Positions 25,691 through 34,422 of a DNA stretch of 34,693 nt are shown in pieces. Source of the DNA: Devosia sp. (lineage in GTDB: Bacteria; Pseudomonadota; Alphaproteobacteria; Rhizobiales; Devosiaceae). A program made the position numbers and the translations under genes. The notes below the pieces were generated by a model that worked only from the letters and a program-made list of their open reading frames with translations, was not told the DNA's origin and did not search any database. The DNA lies in NCBI GenBank assembly GCA_015657675.1, contig JACDQI010000161.1, positions 1 to 34,693 of the forward strand, given 5' to 3'. The first letter of the stretch is position 1; the number at the start of each line of letters is the position of its first letter.

Positions 25691-26125
25691 TCAAAAGTTG
25701 CCTTGAGGCAGTTCAATTGAGAACTTGCGCAGGTCAGCCAGGGCCAGCGCCAACGTTTCGTGCACGTCGTGGCGCGTGCCGTCGGGCGCGGCGATGCGGA
25801 CGCGCTGCACGGTGTGGCCGTTGTAGAGGCTGACCATGAAGTCCTGCACCTCGAGCCTGTCGTACTCGGCGAGCGGTACTTCCACCGACTCGGTCAGCAG
25901 CGCCGGGCCGTCCGGCCGCATGGCGCAGAGCTCGATGACCAGCCGCAGCGCCGGTGACGCGGCCGCCAGTGTGGCCCGGTGATTGAGGATGTCGCCGCCG
26001 GCAAACAGCCGGTCTACCTCGGCATCGAGCAGCAGCGCCGCCAGCATGGCGCGACGGCGCGACAGCGGCGCTGCGCGTGCCGCCTCGACCGCCGCGTCGA
26101 GCTGGATCAGCGGATCAGCCGGCAA
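25691..26125 (-). CDS. Hypothetical protein downstream of dienelactone hydrolase
   Basis: I do not recognise this protein. The most likely start is TTG at 26125 (LPADPLIQLDAAVEAARAA), which would overlap the end of the hydrolase gene by 11 bases and give 144 residues; the frame remains open upstream and an ATG at 26047 is an alternative. The visible part has an Ala/Leu-rich helical first half (RRRAMLAALLLDAEVDRLFAGGD) and a beta-rich second half (VEVPLAEYDRLEVQDFMVSLYNGHTVQRV) ending in a helix. No signal peptide or membrane segment. Codon use matches the neighbours, which supports a real gene. Confidence 0.6.
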   Translation of the reverse strand: MPADPLIQLDAAVEAARAAPLSRRRAMLAALLLDAEVDRLFAGGDILNHRATLAAASPALRLVIELCAMRPDGPALLTESVEVPLAEYDRLEVQDFMVSLYNGHTVQRVRIAAPDGTRHDVHETLALALADLRKFSIELPQGNF

Positions 26126-26792
26126 GGTGGGTGTTGAAGAAGGCGAGGGTACGGGCCGACGCCTCTTTGCACGCAGCTTCATTGTAGTTGGACGGGCGGG
26201 CGAAGTTGCAGAAGCCGTGGTCACCTTCGTAGGTGTAGATGTCGGCCTCCGGATGGCGGGCCTTCAGCTCCTCGACCTGGTCGAGCGGGATGCCCTTGTC
26301 CTGGTCGCCATAGTGCATCTCGATCGGCACCACTGGGGCCAGATCGATGTAGTTGGGGATGCCGCCGCCATAATAGCCGGAGGCGGCGCTGAGCCCCAGG
26401 CCACGGCTCGCGGCGCGCCAGGTGACAGAGCCGCCGAAGCAGTAGCCGGTGATGCCGACCTTGCCGGCCACTGAGGCGACCTTGATTGCCGCCTCGACGT
26501 CGTGCAGCGCGGTGGCATGATCGAACTTTTTCATCATACCGCCGATGATGACGAACTGGTCGGGCCCGTAATTGTCGCTCTCATAGCCATAGTCGAGCCG
26601 ATCGAACATGGCGGGTGCAACAGCGAGGAAGCCGTTTTTGGCAAAACCGTCGACGACGCTGCGGATGAAGGTATTGAGCCCCCAGACTTCCTGGATAACC
26701 ACCACGCCGCCCTTGGGCGTGCCTTCCGGCGCCGCCCGATAGGCGTTGAGCTCGAAGCCATCGGCGGCTGTCAGTTTGATCCGTTCGCCCAT
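26115..26792 (-). CDS. Dienelactone hydrolase family protein
   Basis: A 225-residue alpha/beta hydrolase. The start at 26792 has GGAGG upstream. The catalytic triad is visible as Cys118 (GYCFGGS), Asp165 (YGDQDKG) and His192 (GDHGFCNF), with Glu35 (VIQEVWGLN) in the position that activates the Cys in this family. Family members hydrolyse dienelactones and related ester/lactone substrates; in a sugar-acid region a lactone substrate is possible, but this is not proven. It is first in a minus-strand set with the unknown gene and the galactonate-dehydratase-like gene, and is divergent from an MFS gene. Confidence 0.88.
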   Translation of the reverse strand: MGERIKLTAADGFELNAYRAAPEGTPKGGVVVIQEVWGLNTFIRSVVDGFAKNGFLAVAPAMFDRLDYGYESDNYGPDQFVIIGGMMKKFDHATALHDVEAAIKVASVAGKVGITGYCFGGSVTWRAASRGLGLSAASGYYGGGIPNYIDLAPVVPIEMHYGDQDKGIPLDQVEELKARHPEADIYTYEGDHGFCNFARPSNYNEAACKEASARTLAFFNTHLAG

Positions 26793-26978
26793 GGTCAGGC
26801 CTCCATTGCGTTGTGGGTGCGGCTCGGACCATAATCGAAACGCCGTCGTCCCGTCCAAGCACAATCGCCCATGGGACGCCGGTCCTGCCCCTTGAATTCA
26901 GATCCCTGAATCCACACGCCGCTTTGCCGCTCGCCGCATCCCAGGATGGCGCTGCGGTCGCCGAACGAGGAACCGCGC

Positions 26979-28214
26979 ATGAGCGCTGACACAAACCCGC
27001 TGCAGGTCGATACCGCCCTGCTGCGGCAGAACCCCGCCTTTCGCAATTTCATCGCCTCGCGGGTGCTCTCGTCGCTGGCGTTCAACGGCACGGTGGTGGC
27101 GATCGGCTGGCTAGTCTACGATCAGACGCGCAGTGCAATCGCGCTCGGGCTGGTGGGGCTGGTCCAGTTCCTGCCGGTGCTGCTCCTCACCTTCGTGGTC
27201 GGACCGGTGGCGGACCGCTACGACAGACGCCGCATCGGCCTTGCCTGCCAGGTGCTGGAGGCGATCACTGTCGGGGTGATGGCGCTGGGGCTCTGGCAGG
27301 GCTGGCTCGATACGGTCGGCATCTTCATCGGCGTGGGCGTGCTGGGCTGCGCCATCGCCTTTGAGCGACCCACCATGTCGGCGCTGCTGCCGGGCATTGT
27401 GCCGCCCGCGGTGCTGCAGCACGCCATCGCCACCTCGACCTCGTTCATGCAGGCGGCGATCATCGTCGGGCCGGCGCTGGGCGGGCTGCTCTATGGGCTC
27501 GGACCGGTGGTGCCATTCGCCGTCGCGGCGCTGCTGTTTGCCGGGGCAGGCACCTGCGTGATGCTGATCCCGCGGCCGGCGCCGCGGATCGGGCGCGAGC
27601 CCCTTACGCTGCAATCGGTGTTCGCCGGCGTCAGCTTCATCCGCAGCCGGCCGATCATTCTGGGCACGTTGTCGCTCGACCTTTTCGCGGTGCTGCTGGG
27701 CAGCATCACCTCGCTGCTGCCGATCTTTGCGCGCGACATCCTGATGGCCGGGCCGTGGGCGCTGGGCTTCCTGCGCGCTGCCCCGGCGGTGGGGGCGCTG
27801 ATCATGTCGATCTGGCTCGCCCGGTACCGGCTCGAGCGCAATGTCGGCATGACCATGCTGGGCGCCGTCGCGGTGTTCGGGGTGTTCACCATCGTCTTTG
27901 CGATCTCGACCAACATCGTGCTGTCGGTTGCGGCGCTGATGGTGCTGGGCGCGGCCGATACGGTGAGCGTGGTGATCCGCAGCTCGCTGGTGCAACTCCT
28001 GACGCCCGACGAGATGCGCGGTCGGGTGAACGCGGTCAACTCGCTGTTCATCGGCGCCTCCAATCAGCTGGGCGATTTCGAGAGCGGGCTGATGGCAGCG
28101 CTGCTCGGGCCAGTGGGCGCCGGCATTGTCGGCGGCGTCGGCACGCTGGTGATCGTCGGCATCTGGGCCTGGCGCTTCCCCGCGCTCCGCAAGGTGCAGA
28201 CGCTTTCGGGGTGA
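26979..28214 (+). CDS. MFS transporter (EntS-like exporter family)
   Basis: A 411-residue membrane protein starting at ATG 26979 after GAGGAA. It has about 12 hydrophobic segments. The loop between segments 2 and 3, GPVADRYDRRRIG, is the conserved MFS signature. The opening FRNFIASRVLSSLAF and the loop LLTPDEMRGRVNAVNSLF near the last helices are typical of the EntS/TMS-type MFS proteins, often drug or siderophore exporters. The neighbouring genes give no clear substrate. It is transcribed alone and convergent with the questin-oxidase-like gene. Confidence 0.85.
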   Translation: MSADTNPLQVDTALLRQNPAFRNFIASRVLSSLAFNGTVVAIGWLVYDQTRSAIALGLVGLVQFLPVLLLTFVVGPVADRYDRRRIGLACQVLEAITVGVMALGLWQGWLDTVGIFIGVGVLGCAIAFERPTMSALLPGIVPPAVLQHAIATSTSFMQAAIIVGPALGGLLYGLGPVVPFAVAALLFAGAGTCVMLIPRPAPRIGREPLTLQSVFAGVSFIRSRPIILGTLSLDLFAVLLGSITSLLPIFARDILMAGPWALGFLRAAPAVGALIMSIWLARYRLERNVGMTMLGAVAVFGVFTIVFAISTNIVLSVAALMVLGAADTVSVVIRSSLVQLLTPDEMRGRVNAVNSLFIGASNQLGDFESGLMAALLGPVGAGIVGGVGTLVIVGIWAWRFPALRKVQTLSG

Positions 28215-28252
28215 TACCGAAACCCCCTTTAGCCCTCATGGTGAGGTCTACT

Positions 28253-29326
28253 TCAAGCCAACAACCCCACCCGCCGCGCCGCGACCACGCGATAAAGCGG
28301 GTCGCCGGTGACGCGGTATTCTTCGAGCGCGGAAAACACGAGCGAGTGGTCGTGCTCGTCCTCCGATGCCACTGCGGCAGCGGCGATGGCGGCGTCGCTC
28401 GGCGGCACCAGGGTGCGCCACTGGTCGAGCAGCGCAGGGTCGGGGAGGTCGGGCATGCCGATCTTGGCGTAGAGCGACATCACCACTTCCCACCAATAGG
28501 CGGCGAGGTGCTCGGGCTCGTCAACATAGGGCGCCACCAGCCGCAGCCAGTGGCAGCCGGTGACGGCGTGCAGCGCTTCAAAGCTCGTGGTGGCCGCATA
28601 GAGCTGCAGCGACAGCTGACGAAGCTGGTCGAGGAGGCCCGGCGTCGGTTGCAGGCGCCCGAGCTGCGCCTGGAAGGCGGGCAACGTGCCCATGTGCTCA
28701 ATGAACTTCCAGAGCAGGGTCGAGCTCAGTACGATGCCGCGAAAGCTCGGCTCGGGCCGCATGGCGAGCACCGGAACCAGCGGATCGATGGTGGGCGCAT
28801 CGCCGCCTGAACGCACCGGGAAGCTGAGCCAGGTCGCGGCCCAATAGCCGAGCGAAATGCCGATCTCGGTTTCGTCGCGCCGCAGTACCGCATAGGCGAG
28901 ACGCATCAGGCCGTGGGTGGCCGATGCCGCAACGCCGGGGAACAGTGTCGGCAGGTAGCGGCGGATAGCTTCGGCGCCACCGAGGCGCGCCACCTGATCG
29001 GCGAAGAAGTCGCGCAGGTCGGTCTCGCGGTCGCGATGGCCGATGGCGGTGTGCCAGTCGGCTTCGCTCAAGCTCGCAACCGGCGGCGGCGGAAACGGTA
29101 CGTTGTGGGCGGCATTGTAGAAGGCGGCGTATTCGGCGAGCCGCGCCGGGCTGGCACCGAGCCGGCCCATAGCTTCGAGCACCATGGGCACATGATTGGC
29201 GAGGAAGGCCGGGAACTCGCCGCTGCGCTGGCCGATGTCGCCGATGAGGCGACGGAGCGCCGCGGCAGCACGCGGATGCCGGACGATCTCGGTGCCGCCC
29301 GCAGCGGTCTCGATCACTTGATCCAT
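28253..29326 (-). CDS. Questin oxidase-like protein (DUF4243)
   Basis: A 357-residue, mostly helical protein. The ATG at 29326 has GGGAGGA five bases upstream. Motifs of the questin oxidase-like family can be seen: FLANHVPMVLEAMGRLGASPARLAEYAAFY early, then ATHGLMRLAYAVLRRDE near residues 136-152 (His-Gly-x-x-Arg/His-x-x-Tyr-Ala), ISLGYWAATWL, and HLAAYWWEVVMSLYA near the end. Fungal members carry out Baeyer-Villiger-like ring opening of anthraquinones; the role of bacterial members is unknown. It follows an SDR gene by 28 bases, so the two may act on one carbonyl compound. Confidence 0.72.
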   Translation of the reverse strand: MDQVIETAAGGTEIVRHPRAAAALRRLIGDIGQRSGEFPAFLANHVPMVLEAMGRLGASPARLAEYAAFYNAAHNVPFPPPPVASLSEADWHTAIGHRDRETDLRDFFADQVARLGGAEAIRRYLPTLFPGVAASATHGLMRLAYAVLRRDETEIGISLGYWAATWLSFPVRSGGDAPTIDPLVPVLAMRPEPSFRGIVLSSTLLWKFIEHMGTLPAFQAQLGRLQPTPGLLDQLRQLSLQLYAATTSFEALHAVTGCHWLRLVAPYVDEPEHLAAYWWEVVMSLYAKIGMPDLPDPALLDQWRTLVPPSDAAIAAAAVASEDEHDHSLVFSALEEYRVTGDPLYRVVAARRVGLLA

Positions 29327-29354
29327 AAAGTCCTCCCAGAGCGGCCGCAGCCGC

Positions 29355-30128
29355 TCAATCCATGCGGATGCCGCCGGTGACGTTGATGCCCTGCCCGGTC
29401 ATGAAGCGCGCACCATCGGAGGCGAGGAATTTTACCACCACGGCGACGTCCTCGGGCTCTTCGATGCGGCCCATCGGGGTCAGCGAGACGTATTCGTTGA
29501 ACACCGCTTCTGGCGTCATGCCGCGGAGGCTCGCTTCCCACACCAGTTCGCGCTCCTGCATGGAGGTGCGGACGAAGCCGGGGCAGACCGCGTTGACGCG
29601 GATGCCGAGCGGCGCCAGTTCCTTGGCGAAGCCCTGCGTCCAGCCGAGCACGGCGAACTTGCTGGCCGAGTAATGCGCCAACAGCGGCGCACCGACCTTG
29701 GCGGCGAGCGAGGCGGTGTTGACGATGACGCCCTTCCTGCCGGTGGCGAGGAAGTGGCGCACCACGATCTGGTTGCAGAGGAAGATGCCGCGGGCGTTCA
29801 CATCCATGTTGAAATCCCAGTCCTCATCGGTGAGGTCGACGGATTTCTGCATGGTGGAAACGCCGGCATTGGCGCACAGAATATCTATGCCGCCGCGGCT
29901 GGCGATAACGCTATCCATGGCGGCCTGCACGGAGGCACGATCGCGCACATCGACCTGGGCGGAGGCGGCAGTGGATCCGAGGCTCTGCGCCATGATGGCG
30001 GCGCGGCCGGGATCGAGATCGAGGATGGTCACCAGCGCCCCGGCCTCATGAAATGTCCGGGCAATTGCCGCGCCTATACCCGACGCGCCGCCCGTGACCA
30101 CAACCGACTTCCCCGCGAATTCGGACAT
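29355..30128 (-). CDS. SDR family NAD(P)-dependent oxidoreductase
   Basis: A 257-residue classical short-chain dehydrogenase. Cofactor motif TGGASGIG at 12-19, an Asp (LDLDP) at the end of the second strand that favours NAD(H), NAG at 87-89, and the catalytic set Asn111, Ser140, Tyr153 and Lys157 (YSASK). The C-terminus GARFMTGQGINVTGGIRMD is typical. It probably interconverts a sugar or polyol hydroxyl and a ketone. It is divergent from a DeoR gene and followed by the questin-oxidase-like gene. Confidence 0.92.
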   Translation of the reverse strand: MSEFAGKSVVVTGGASGIGAAIARTFHEAGALVTILDLDPGRAAIMAQSLGSTAASAQVDVRDRASVQAAMDSVIASRGGIDILCANAGVSTMQKSVDLTDEDWDFNMDVNARGIFLCNQIVVRHFLATGRKGVIVNTASLAAKVGAPLLAHYSASKFAVLGWTQGFAKELAPLGIRVNAVCPGFVRTSMQERELVWEASLRGMTPEAVFNEYVSLTPMGRIEEPEDVAVVVKFLASDGARFMTGQGINVTGGIRMD

Positions 30129-30308
30129 CAGAACTCCTTGCCTCAACCCGGTGTCTCAACACGGCCTGCAACCGGCAAACCGACTTTTTGCAGTTTTGAA
30201 CATTTTCTCACATAATACAACCTTTATTAACGCGCGACCCTGTGTTAGGCAGACATCAGAACGGCCCGAAATGCCAAATCCTGCTAGGAAAAACGAGAAG
30301 CCGCAGCG
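30129..30308. promoter_or_regulatory. AT-rich divergent promoter region upstream of deoR
   Basis: This 180-bp gap between the SDR gene and the DeoR gene contains an AT-rich block at about 30183-30231, with TTGAAC at 30196-30201 and TTTATTAA further on. Promoters in both directions probably lie here, and DeoR regulators usually bind between divergent genes they control. No specific operator could be named. Confidence 0.35.
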
Positions 30309-31145
30309 ATGACCAGAAGCGAACACGACGGCAGTGCACAAAGCGAGCGTCGCGAGGGTGGCAGCCGCCTGCCAGCCGCCCTGCGGCAGGCGCGGATCAT
30401 CGCGTCGTTCGAAAAAGACGGCTTCGTTTCCATCGCCGATCTCTCGTCCGAACTGGGCGTCTCGGGCATGACCATCCGGCGCGATCTGGACCTGCTCGGC
30501 AAGAAGGGCCTGCTCGAGCGCACGCATGGCGGCGCCGTCGCCGCCGGGCCGCTCACCAGCCTCGCCTTTGACGAGGACGAGCCGGCCTTCGAGCAGCGGA
30601 TGCGGCTGCACGCGCTGGAGAAGTCCTCGATCGCGCAGGCCGCTGCCGGGCTGGTCGCGGCCGGCGAGTCCGTCGGGCTCGATGTCGGCACCTCGATCCT
30701 GGCGCTCGCCAACGTCCTCACGTCGCGGCGTGACCTCCGCGTCTTCACCAACAACCTGCGCGTCGGCATGCAGATGGCCGAGGGCAATGGCACGGTCTAC
30801 ATCCTGGGCGGCCAGGTGCGCGTGCCGGAATATTCGGTGATCGGCCAGCAGGCCGTCGACAGCCTCAGTCGGCACTTCCTCGACAAGGTGTTCATCGGCG
30901 TCTCGGGCATCGATGCCAGCGGCTATTACGACTATTCGCCCGAAGACACCGAAGTGAAGCGCGCCTTCATGGCCAGCGCCGGCCAGGTGGTGGTGCTCTG
31001 CGACGCGTCCAAGTTCAACCGGCGGGCGCTGTCGCGCGTGGCGCCGCTCGAAAAGGTACATGTGCTGGTGACCGACAGCGAGCCGCCGGCGGACCTCGCT
31101 GCGGCGCTCAACGAGGCCGGCACCAAAGTGATCGTCGCCCGCTAG
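30309..31145 (+). CDS. DeoR/GlpR family transcriptional regulator
   Basis: A 278-residue regulator. Residues about 22-78 form the DeoR helix-turn-helix: RQARIIASFEKDGFVSIADL, then VSGMTIRRDLDLLGKKGLLERTHGGAV, the family signature. The C-terminal sensor domain (about 95-270) has the phosphosugar-isomerase-like fold with VGLDVGTSILALANVL, FTNNLRVGMQ and VVVLCDASKFNRRALSRVAPL, which typically binds a phosphorylated sugar. It precedes the BtpA-family gene by 38 bases on the same strand and is divergent from the SDR gene, so it likely controls both sets. Confidence 0.92.
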   Translation: MTRSEHDGSAQSERREGGSRLPAALRQARIIASFEKDGFVSIADLSSELGVSGMTIRRDLDLLGKKGLLERTHGGAVAAGPLTSLAFDEDEPAFEQRMRLHALEKSSIAQAAAGLVAAGESVGLDVGTSILALANVLTSRRDLRVFTNNLRVGMQMAEGNGTVYILGGQVRVPEYSVIGQQAVDSLSRHFLDKVFIGVSGIDASGYYDYSPEDTEVKRAFMASAGQVVVLCDASKFNRRALSRVAPLEKVHVLVTDSEPPADLAAALNEAGTKVIVAR

Positions 31146-31183
31146 GGCGGCCAACAGAGTCAAAGACTGGAGTTCGAGAAGCA

Positions 31184-31987
31184 ATGGGCCTGTTCGACAG
31201 ACGAGAAAAGACGGTGATTGCCATGGCCCATATCGGGGCCCTGCCCGGCGCGCCGCTCTATGACGCCGATGGTGGCATGGATCGCCTGATCGAAAACGTC
31301 ATCAAGGACGTCGAAAAGCTGCAGGCCGGTGGCGTCAGCGCCATCATGTTCGGCAACGAGAACGACCGGCCCTATGAGCTCAAGGGCTCGGTGGAATCCA
31401 TCGCCGCGATGACGGCGGTGGTGAGCGCGGTCAAGCCGATCCTCAAGGTGCCGTTCGGGGTCAACTATCTCTGGGATCCTTACGCCACCGTCGCCATCGC
31501 CACCGCGACCGGCGCCAGCTTTGCCCGCGAAATCTTCACCGGCCTCTTTGCCTCCGACATGGGCCTTTGGGAACCCAACGCCGCCAAAGCGCTGCGGCTC
31601 CGCCGCCAGCTCGGCCGGCAGGATTTGAAACTGCTGTTCAACATCAATGCCGAATTCGCCGACTCGCTCGATACCCGCGCCATCGCGCTGCGCGCCAAGA
31701 GCGCGGTGTTCTCCTCGCTCGCCGACGTCATCCTGGTCTCGGGGCCGCTCACCGGCCAGCCGGCCGAAATGAGCAATCTCAAGAGCGTGCGCGAGGCGCT
31801 GCCGGATACCCCGCTCTTTGCCAATACCGGGGTCAATATCGACAATGTCAGCGACATCATGTCGATCGCCGATGGCTGCGTGATTGGCACGCATTTCAAG
31901 GTCGATGGCGACACCTGGAAGGCCGTCGACGCGGCCCGCGTGCAGCGTTTCATGGACAAGCTCCGCGCCCTGCCCCACGCTGCCTGA
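31184..31987 (+). CDS. BtpA/SgcQ family protein
   Basis: A 267-residue TIM-barrel protein. The opening TVIAMAHIGALPGAPLYD, the segment GGVSAIMFGNENDRPYELK, the strand VPFGVNYLWDPYATVAIATATGASFAREIFTG, and the end FANTGVNIDNVSDIMSIADGCVIGTHFKVDG are the pattern of BtpA/SgcQ proteins. The name comes from a photosystem I biogenesis factor, but bacterial members like SgcQ occur in sugar operons and probably act on nucleoside-like or phosphosugar compounds; the reaction is not established. The stop overlaps the next start by one base (TGATG), which couples it to the first amidohydrolase. Confidence 0.88.
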   Translation: MGLFDRREKTVIAMAHIGALPGAPLYDADGGMDRLIENVIKDVEKLQAGGVSAIMFGNENDRPYELKGSVESIAAMTAVVSAVKPILKVPFGVNYLWDPYATVAIATATGASFAREIFTGLFASDMGLWEPNAAKALRLRRQLGRQDLKLLFNINAEFADSLDTRAIALRAKSAVFSSLADVILVSGPLTGQPAEMSNLKSVREALPDTPLFANTGVNIDNVSDIMSIADGCVIGTHFKVDGDTWKAVDAARVQRFMDKLRALPHAA

Positions 31988-33186
31988 TGGATCGAGCCCG
32001 GCGCGTCTTCACTAACCTCATCCTGCCGGACGGACCGGCGGGTTTTGTTGTGGTCGAGGCCAGGCGGATTGCTGCCATCGGCCGGCCGGGTGAGGCGCTG
32101 CCCGAGGGCCTTCATATCGACCTCGGGGGCCGGCTTGTTGTCCCTGGTTTTGTCGAGGGGCACTGCCATCTCGACTTCAGCCTTTATGGCGATGCGTGGC
32201 AGCCCTATCGCGCCGGCCCCAACGGCTTTGTGGTACGCGAGCGGGTGGCGTTCCAGCGCGAGAACCTGGCGCAGGCCGCGCCGCTGGCCGAGCGCGCCCG
32301 CAAGCATGTCGACCTCAGCCTCGCGCATGGCACCACGCAGATGCGTAGCCATGTGATGGTCGACAGCCAGATCGGCCTCGGCCATCTCGAAGTGCTGCTC
32401 GACGTGCGCGAGGAATATCGCGGCCGCATCGACATCGAGTTCGTGGCCTTTCCGCAGAACGGCATCCTCACCGATCCGGGGACGGCGGCGCTGCTCGATG
32501 ACGCGGTGGTCGCCGGTTGCGAACTGGTGGGCGGGCTCGACCCGGCCTCGTTCGATCGCAACATCGAAGGCCATCTCGATGTGGTGTTCGGCATCGCCGA
32601 AAAGCGCGGCGTCGGCGTCGACATTCACCTGCATGACGGTGGCACGCTCGGCATTTTCGAGATCGAGCAGATCGCGGCGCGCACCGCGGCACTCGGGCTC
32701 GGCGGACAGGTTGCCGTGAGCCATGCCTACTCACTCGGCGAAGTGCCCGAGGCGCTGCTGCAGCGCACCGCCGCGACGCTCGCCAAGGCCGGTGTGGCCA
32801 TCATGACGATCGCGCCACCAAACGGTCCCTTCCCGCCGGTGGCGCCGCTGCGCGCGGCGGGCGTGACGGTGTTCTCGGGCTCGGACAATATCCGCGACAG
32901 CTGGTGGCCCTATGGCGATGGCGACATGCTGCGGCGCGCCAACATGATCGGGCATCGCTCGGGCTTTTTCTTCGACGAGGAGCTGGCGGCGGCGCTCGAC
33001 GTGGTGACCTATGGCGGCGCCAAGGCGTTGCGGGTCGAGGGCTATGGCCTTGCCGTCGGCGACAAGGCCGATTTCGTGGCGCTGCCGGCGCAGCATGTGC
33101 AAGAAGCCGTCGTCGCTGTGCCGGGCCATCGCAGCGTCTACAAGGCTGGCGTGCTGGTGGCCGAGAACGGCGCGCTGGTGCCGTAA
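31987..33186 (+). CDS. Amidohydrolase, cytosine deaminase-like (first of a pair)
   Basis: A 399-residue metal-dependent hydrolase. The metal site reads His59-x-His61 (EGHCHLDF), His214 (IHLHDGG), His246 (SHAYSLG) and Asp300 (FSGSDNIRDSWWPYGDGDML). The last block is characteristic of cytosine deaminase-type enzymes. Where E. coli CodA has the catalytic Glu after His-Cys-Asp, this protein has His-Leu-His-Asp, so substrate or mechanism may differ. A deaminase or cyclic-amide hydrolase activity is likely. It overlaps the BtpA gene by one base and ends 13 bases before a second amidohydrolase. Confidence 0.85.
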   Translation: MDRARRVFTNLILPDGPAGFVVVEARRIAAIGRPGEALPEGLHIDLGGRLVVPGFVEGHCHLDFSLYGDAWQPYRAGPNGFVVRERVAFQRENLAQAAPLAERARKHVDLSLAHGTTQMRSHVMVDSQIGLGHLEVLLDVREEYRGRIDIEFVAFPQNGILTDPGTAALLDDAVVAGCELVGGLDPASFDRNIEGHLDVVFGIAEKRGVGVDIHLHDGGTLGIFEIEQIAARTAALGLGGQVAVSHAYSLGEVPEALLQRTAATLAKAGVAIMTIAPPNGPFPPVAPLRAAGVTVFSGSDNIRDSWWPYGDGDMLRRANMIGHRSGFFFDEELAAALDVVTYGGAKALRVEGYGLAVGDKADFVALPAQHVQEAVVAVPGHRSVYKAGVLVAENGALVP

Positions 33187-33199
33187 CGGAGGGCGCCAG

Positions 33200-34420
33200 T
33201 TGGGCCTTGATCTCATCATCGACAATGCCGTGCTGGCAGGCCAGTCAGGACGCTGGAGCGTCGGAGTTGCGGGCGGCACCATCGCCGAGATCGCGCCTTC
33301 GATTGCTGTTGATGCGCAGCGCGTTGATGCCGGTGGCAGCCTGCTCACCGCAGGCCTCGTCGAGTGTCATATCCATCTCGACAAGGCCGGCATTCTCGAC
33401 CGCGTCAGCATCAGCGAAGGCACCCTCCCCGAGGCGGTGCGCGAAACGGCTGCGGCCAAGGCGCGGTTCACGGTCGAGGACGTTTACGCGCGCGCCGCGC
33501 GCGTCGTGGAAGCGGCAATCCTCAACGGTACGGTCGCCATGCGGACCTTCGTCGAGATCGATCCGCGTGCCGGCATGCGCTCGTTCGAAGCCATCAAGGC
33601 CGTGCGCGCCGCCTATGCGCACGCCATCGACATCCAGATCTGCGCCTTCGCGCAGGAGGGGCTCACCAACGAGCCCGAGACCGAGGAGATGCTGGCCGCA
33701 GCACTCGCCGATGGCGCCGATCTTGTCGGCGGCTGCACCTATACCGACCCCGATCCTGTGGCGCATGTGGCGCGCATCTTCGCGCTGGCGCAGCGCTTCG
33801 GAGTCGACGCGGATTTCCATACCGACTTCGATCTCAATCCGGACCGCGCCGACCTGCCGGCCATCCTCGCCGAGACGCGGCGCTGCGGCTTTCATGGGCG
33901 TGTCGCCTGCGGGCATGTCACCAAGCTCTCGACCTGGGCACCCGAGGCCGTGGACAGTATGGCGGTGCAGTTGGCGGAAACGCAGGTCGGCGTCATCGCC
34001 TTGCCGGCAACCGACCTCTTCCTCCTCGGCCGCGACCGGCAGACTCTGGTCCCGCGCGGCGTCGCGCCATTGATGCGGCTCCGTAGCGCCGGCGCGCCGA
34101 CCGCCGTCGCCACCAACAACGTCCTCAATCCCTTTACGCCCTATGGCGACGCCAACCTGATGCGCATGGCGAACCTCTTTGCCAATGTCGCCCAGCTTTC
34201 CCGGGACGCCGATCTCGAAGCGGCGTTCGCGATGGTCACGAGTGATGCCGCGCGGATGATCGGACGGTCGTATGGCATCACCATCGGCGCGCCCGCCGAC
34301 CTTGTGCTGTTCGATGCCACCAGCCCATCAGATGCCGTGCGCCGCATTGCGCCACCGCTGCAGGGGTGGAAGGCTGGGCGGCAGACTTTCACGCGGCCGC
34401 GCGGCATGTTGCTGAGCTAG
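33200..34420 (+). CDS. Amidohydrolase, cytosine deaminase-like (second of a pair, altered metal site)
   Basis: A 406-residue amidohydrolase-fold protein starting at TTG 33200 with CGGAGGG six bases upstream. It retains His57-x-His59 (ECHIHLDKA), His207 (DFHTDFD) and His239 (CGHVTKL). Two positions differ from CodA: the catalytic Glu position (fourth residue after His) is Phe210, and the metal-ligand Asp is Asn306 (VATNNVLNPFTPYGD). I have the impression that the Asn form recurs in a related subfamily, so it may be a different enzyme rather than a dead one. It may also act as a partner of the first amidohydrolase. Some relatives are N-acyl or ammelide-type hydrolases. It ends the operon before a palindromic repeat. 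Confidence 0.8.
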   Translation: MGLDLIIDNAVLAGQSGRWSVGVAGGTIAEIAPSIAVDAQRVDAGGSLLTAGLVECHIHLDKAGILDRVSISEGTLPEAVRETAAAKARFTVEDVYARAARVVEAAILNGTVAMRTFVEIDPRAGMRSFEAIKAVRAAYAHAIDIQICAFAQEGLTNEPETEEMLAAALADGADLVGGCTYTDPDPVAHVARIFALAQRFGVDADFHTDFDLNPDRADLPAILAETRRCGFHGRVACGHVTKLSTWAPEAVDSMAVQLAETQVGVIALPATDLFLLGRDRQTLVPRGVAPLMRLRSAGAPTAVATNNVLNPFTPYGDANLMRMANLFANVAQLSRDADLEAAFAMVTSDAARMIGRSYGITIGAPADLVLFDATSPSDAVRRIAPPLQGWKAGRQTFTRPRGMLLS

Positions 34421-34422
34421 AG

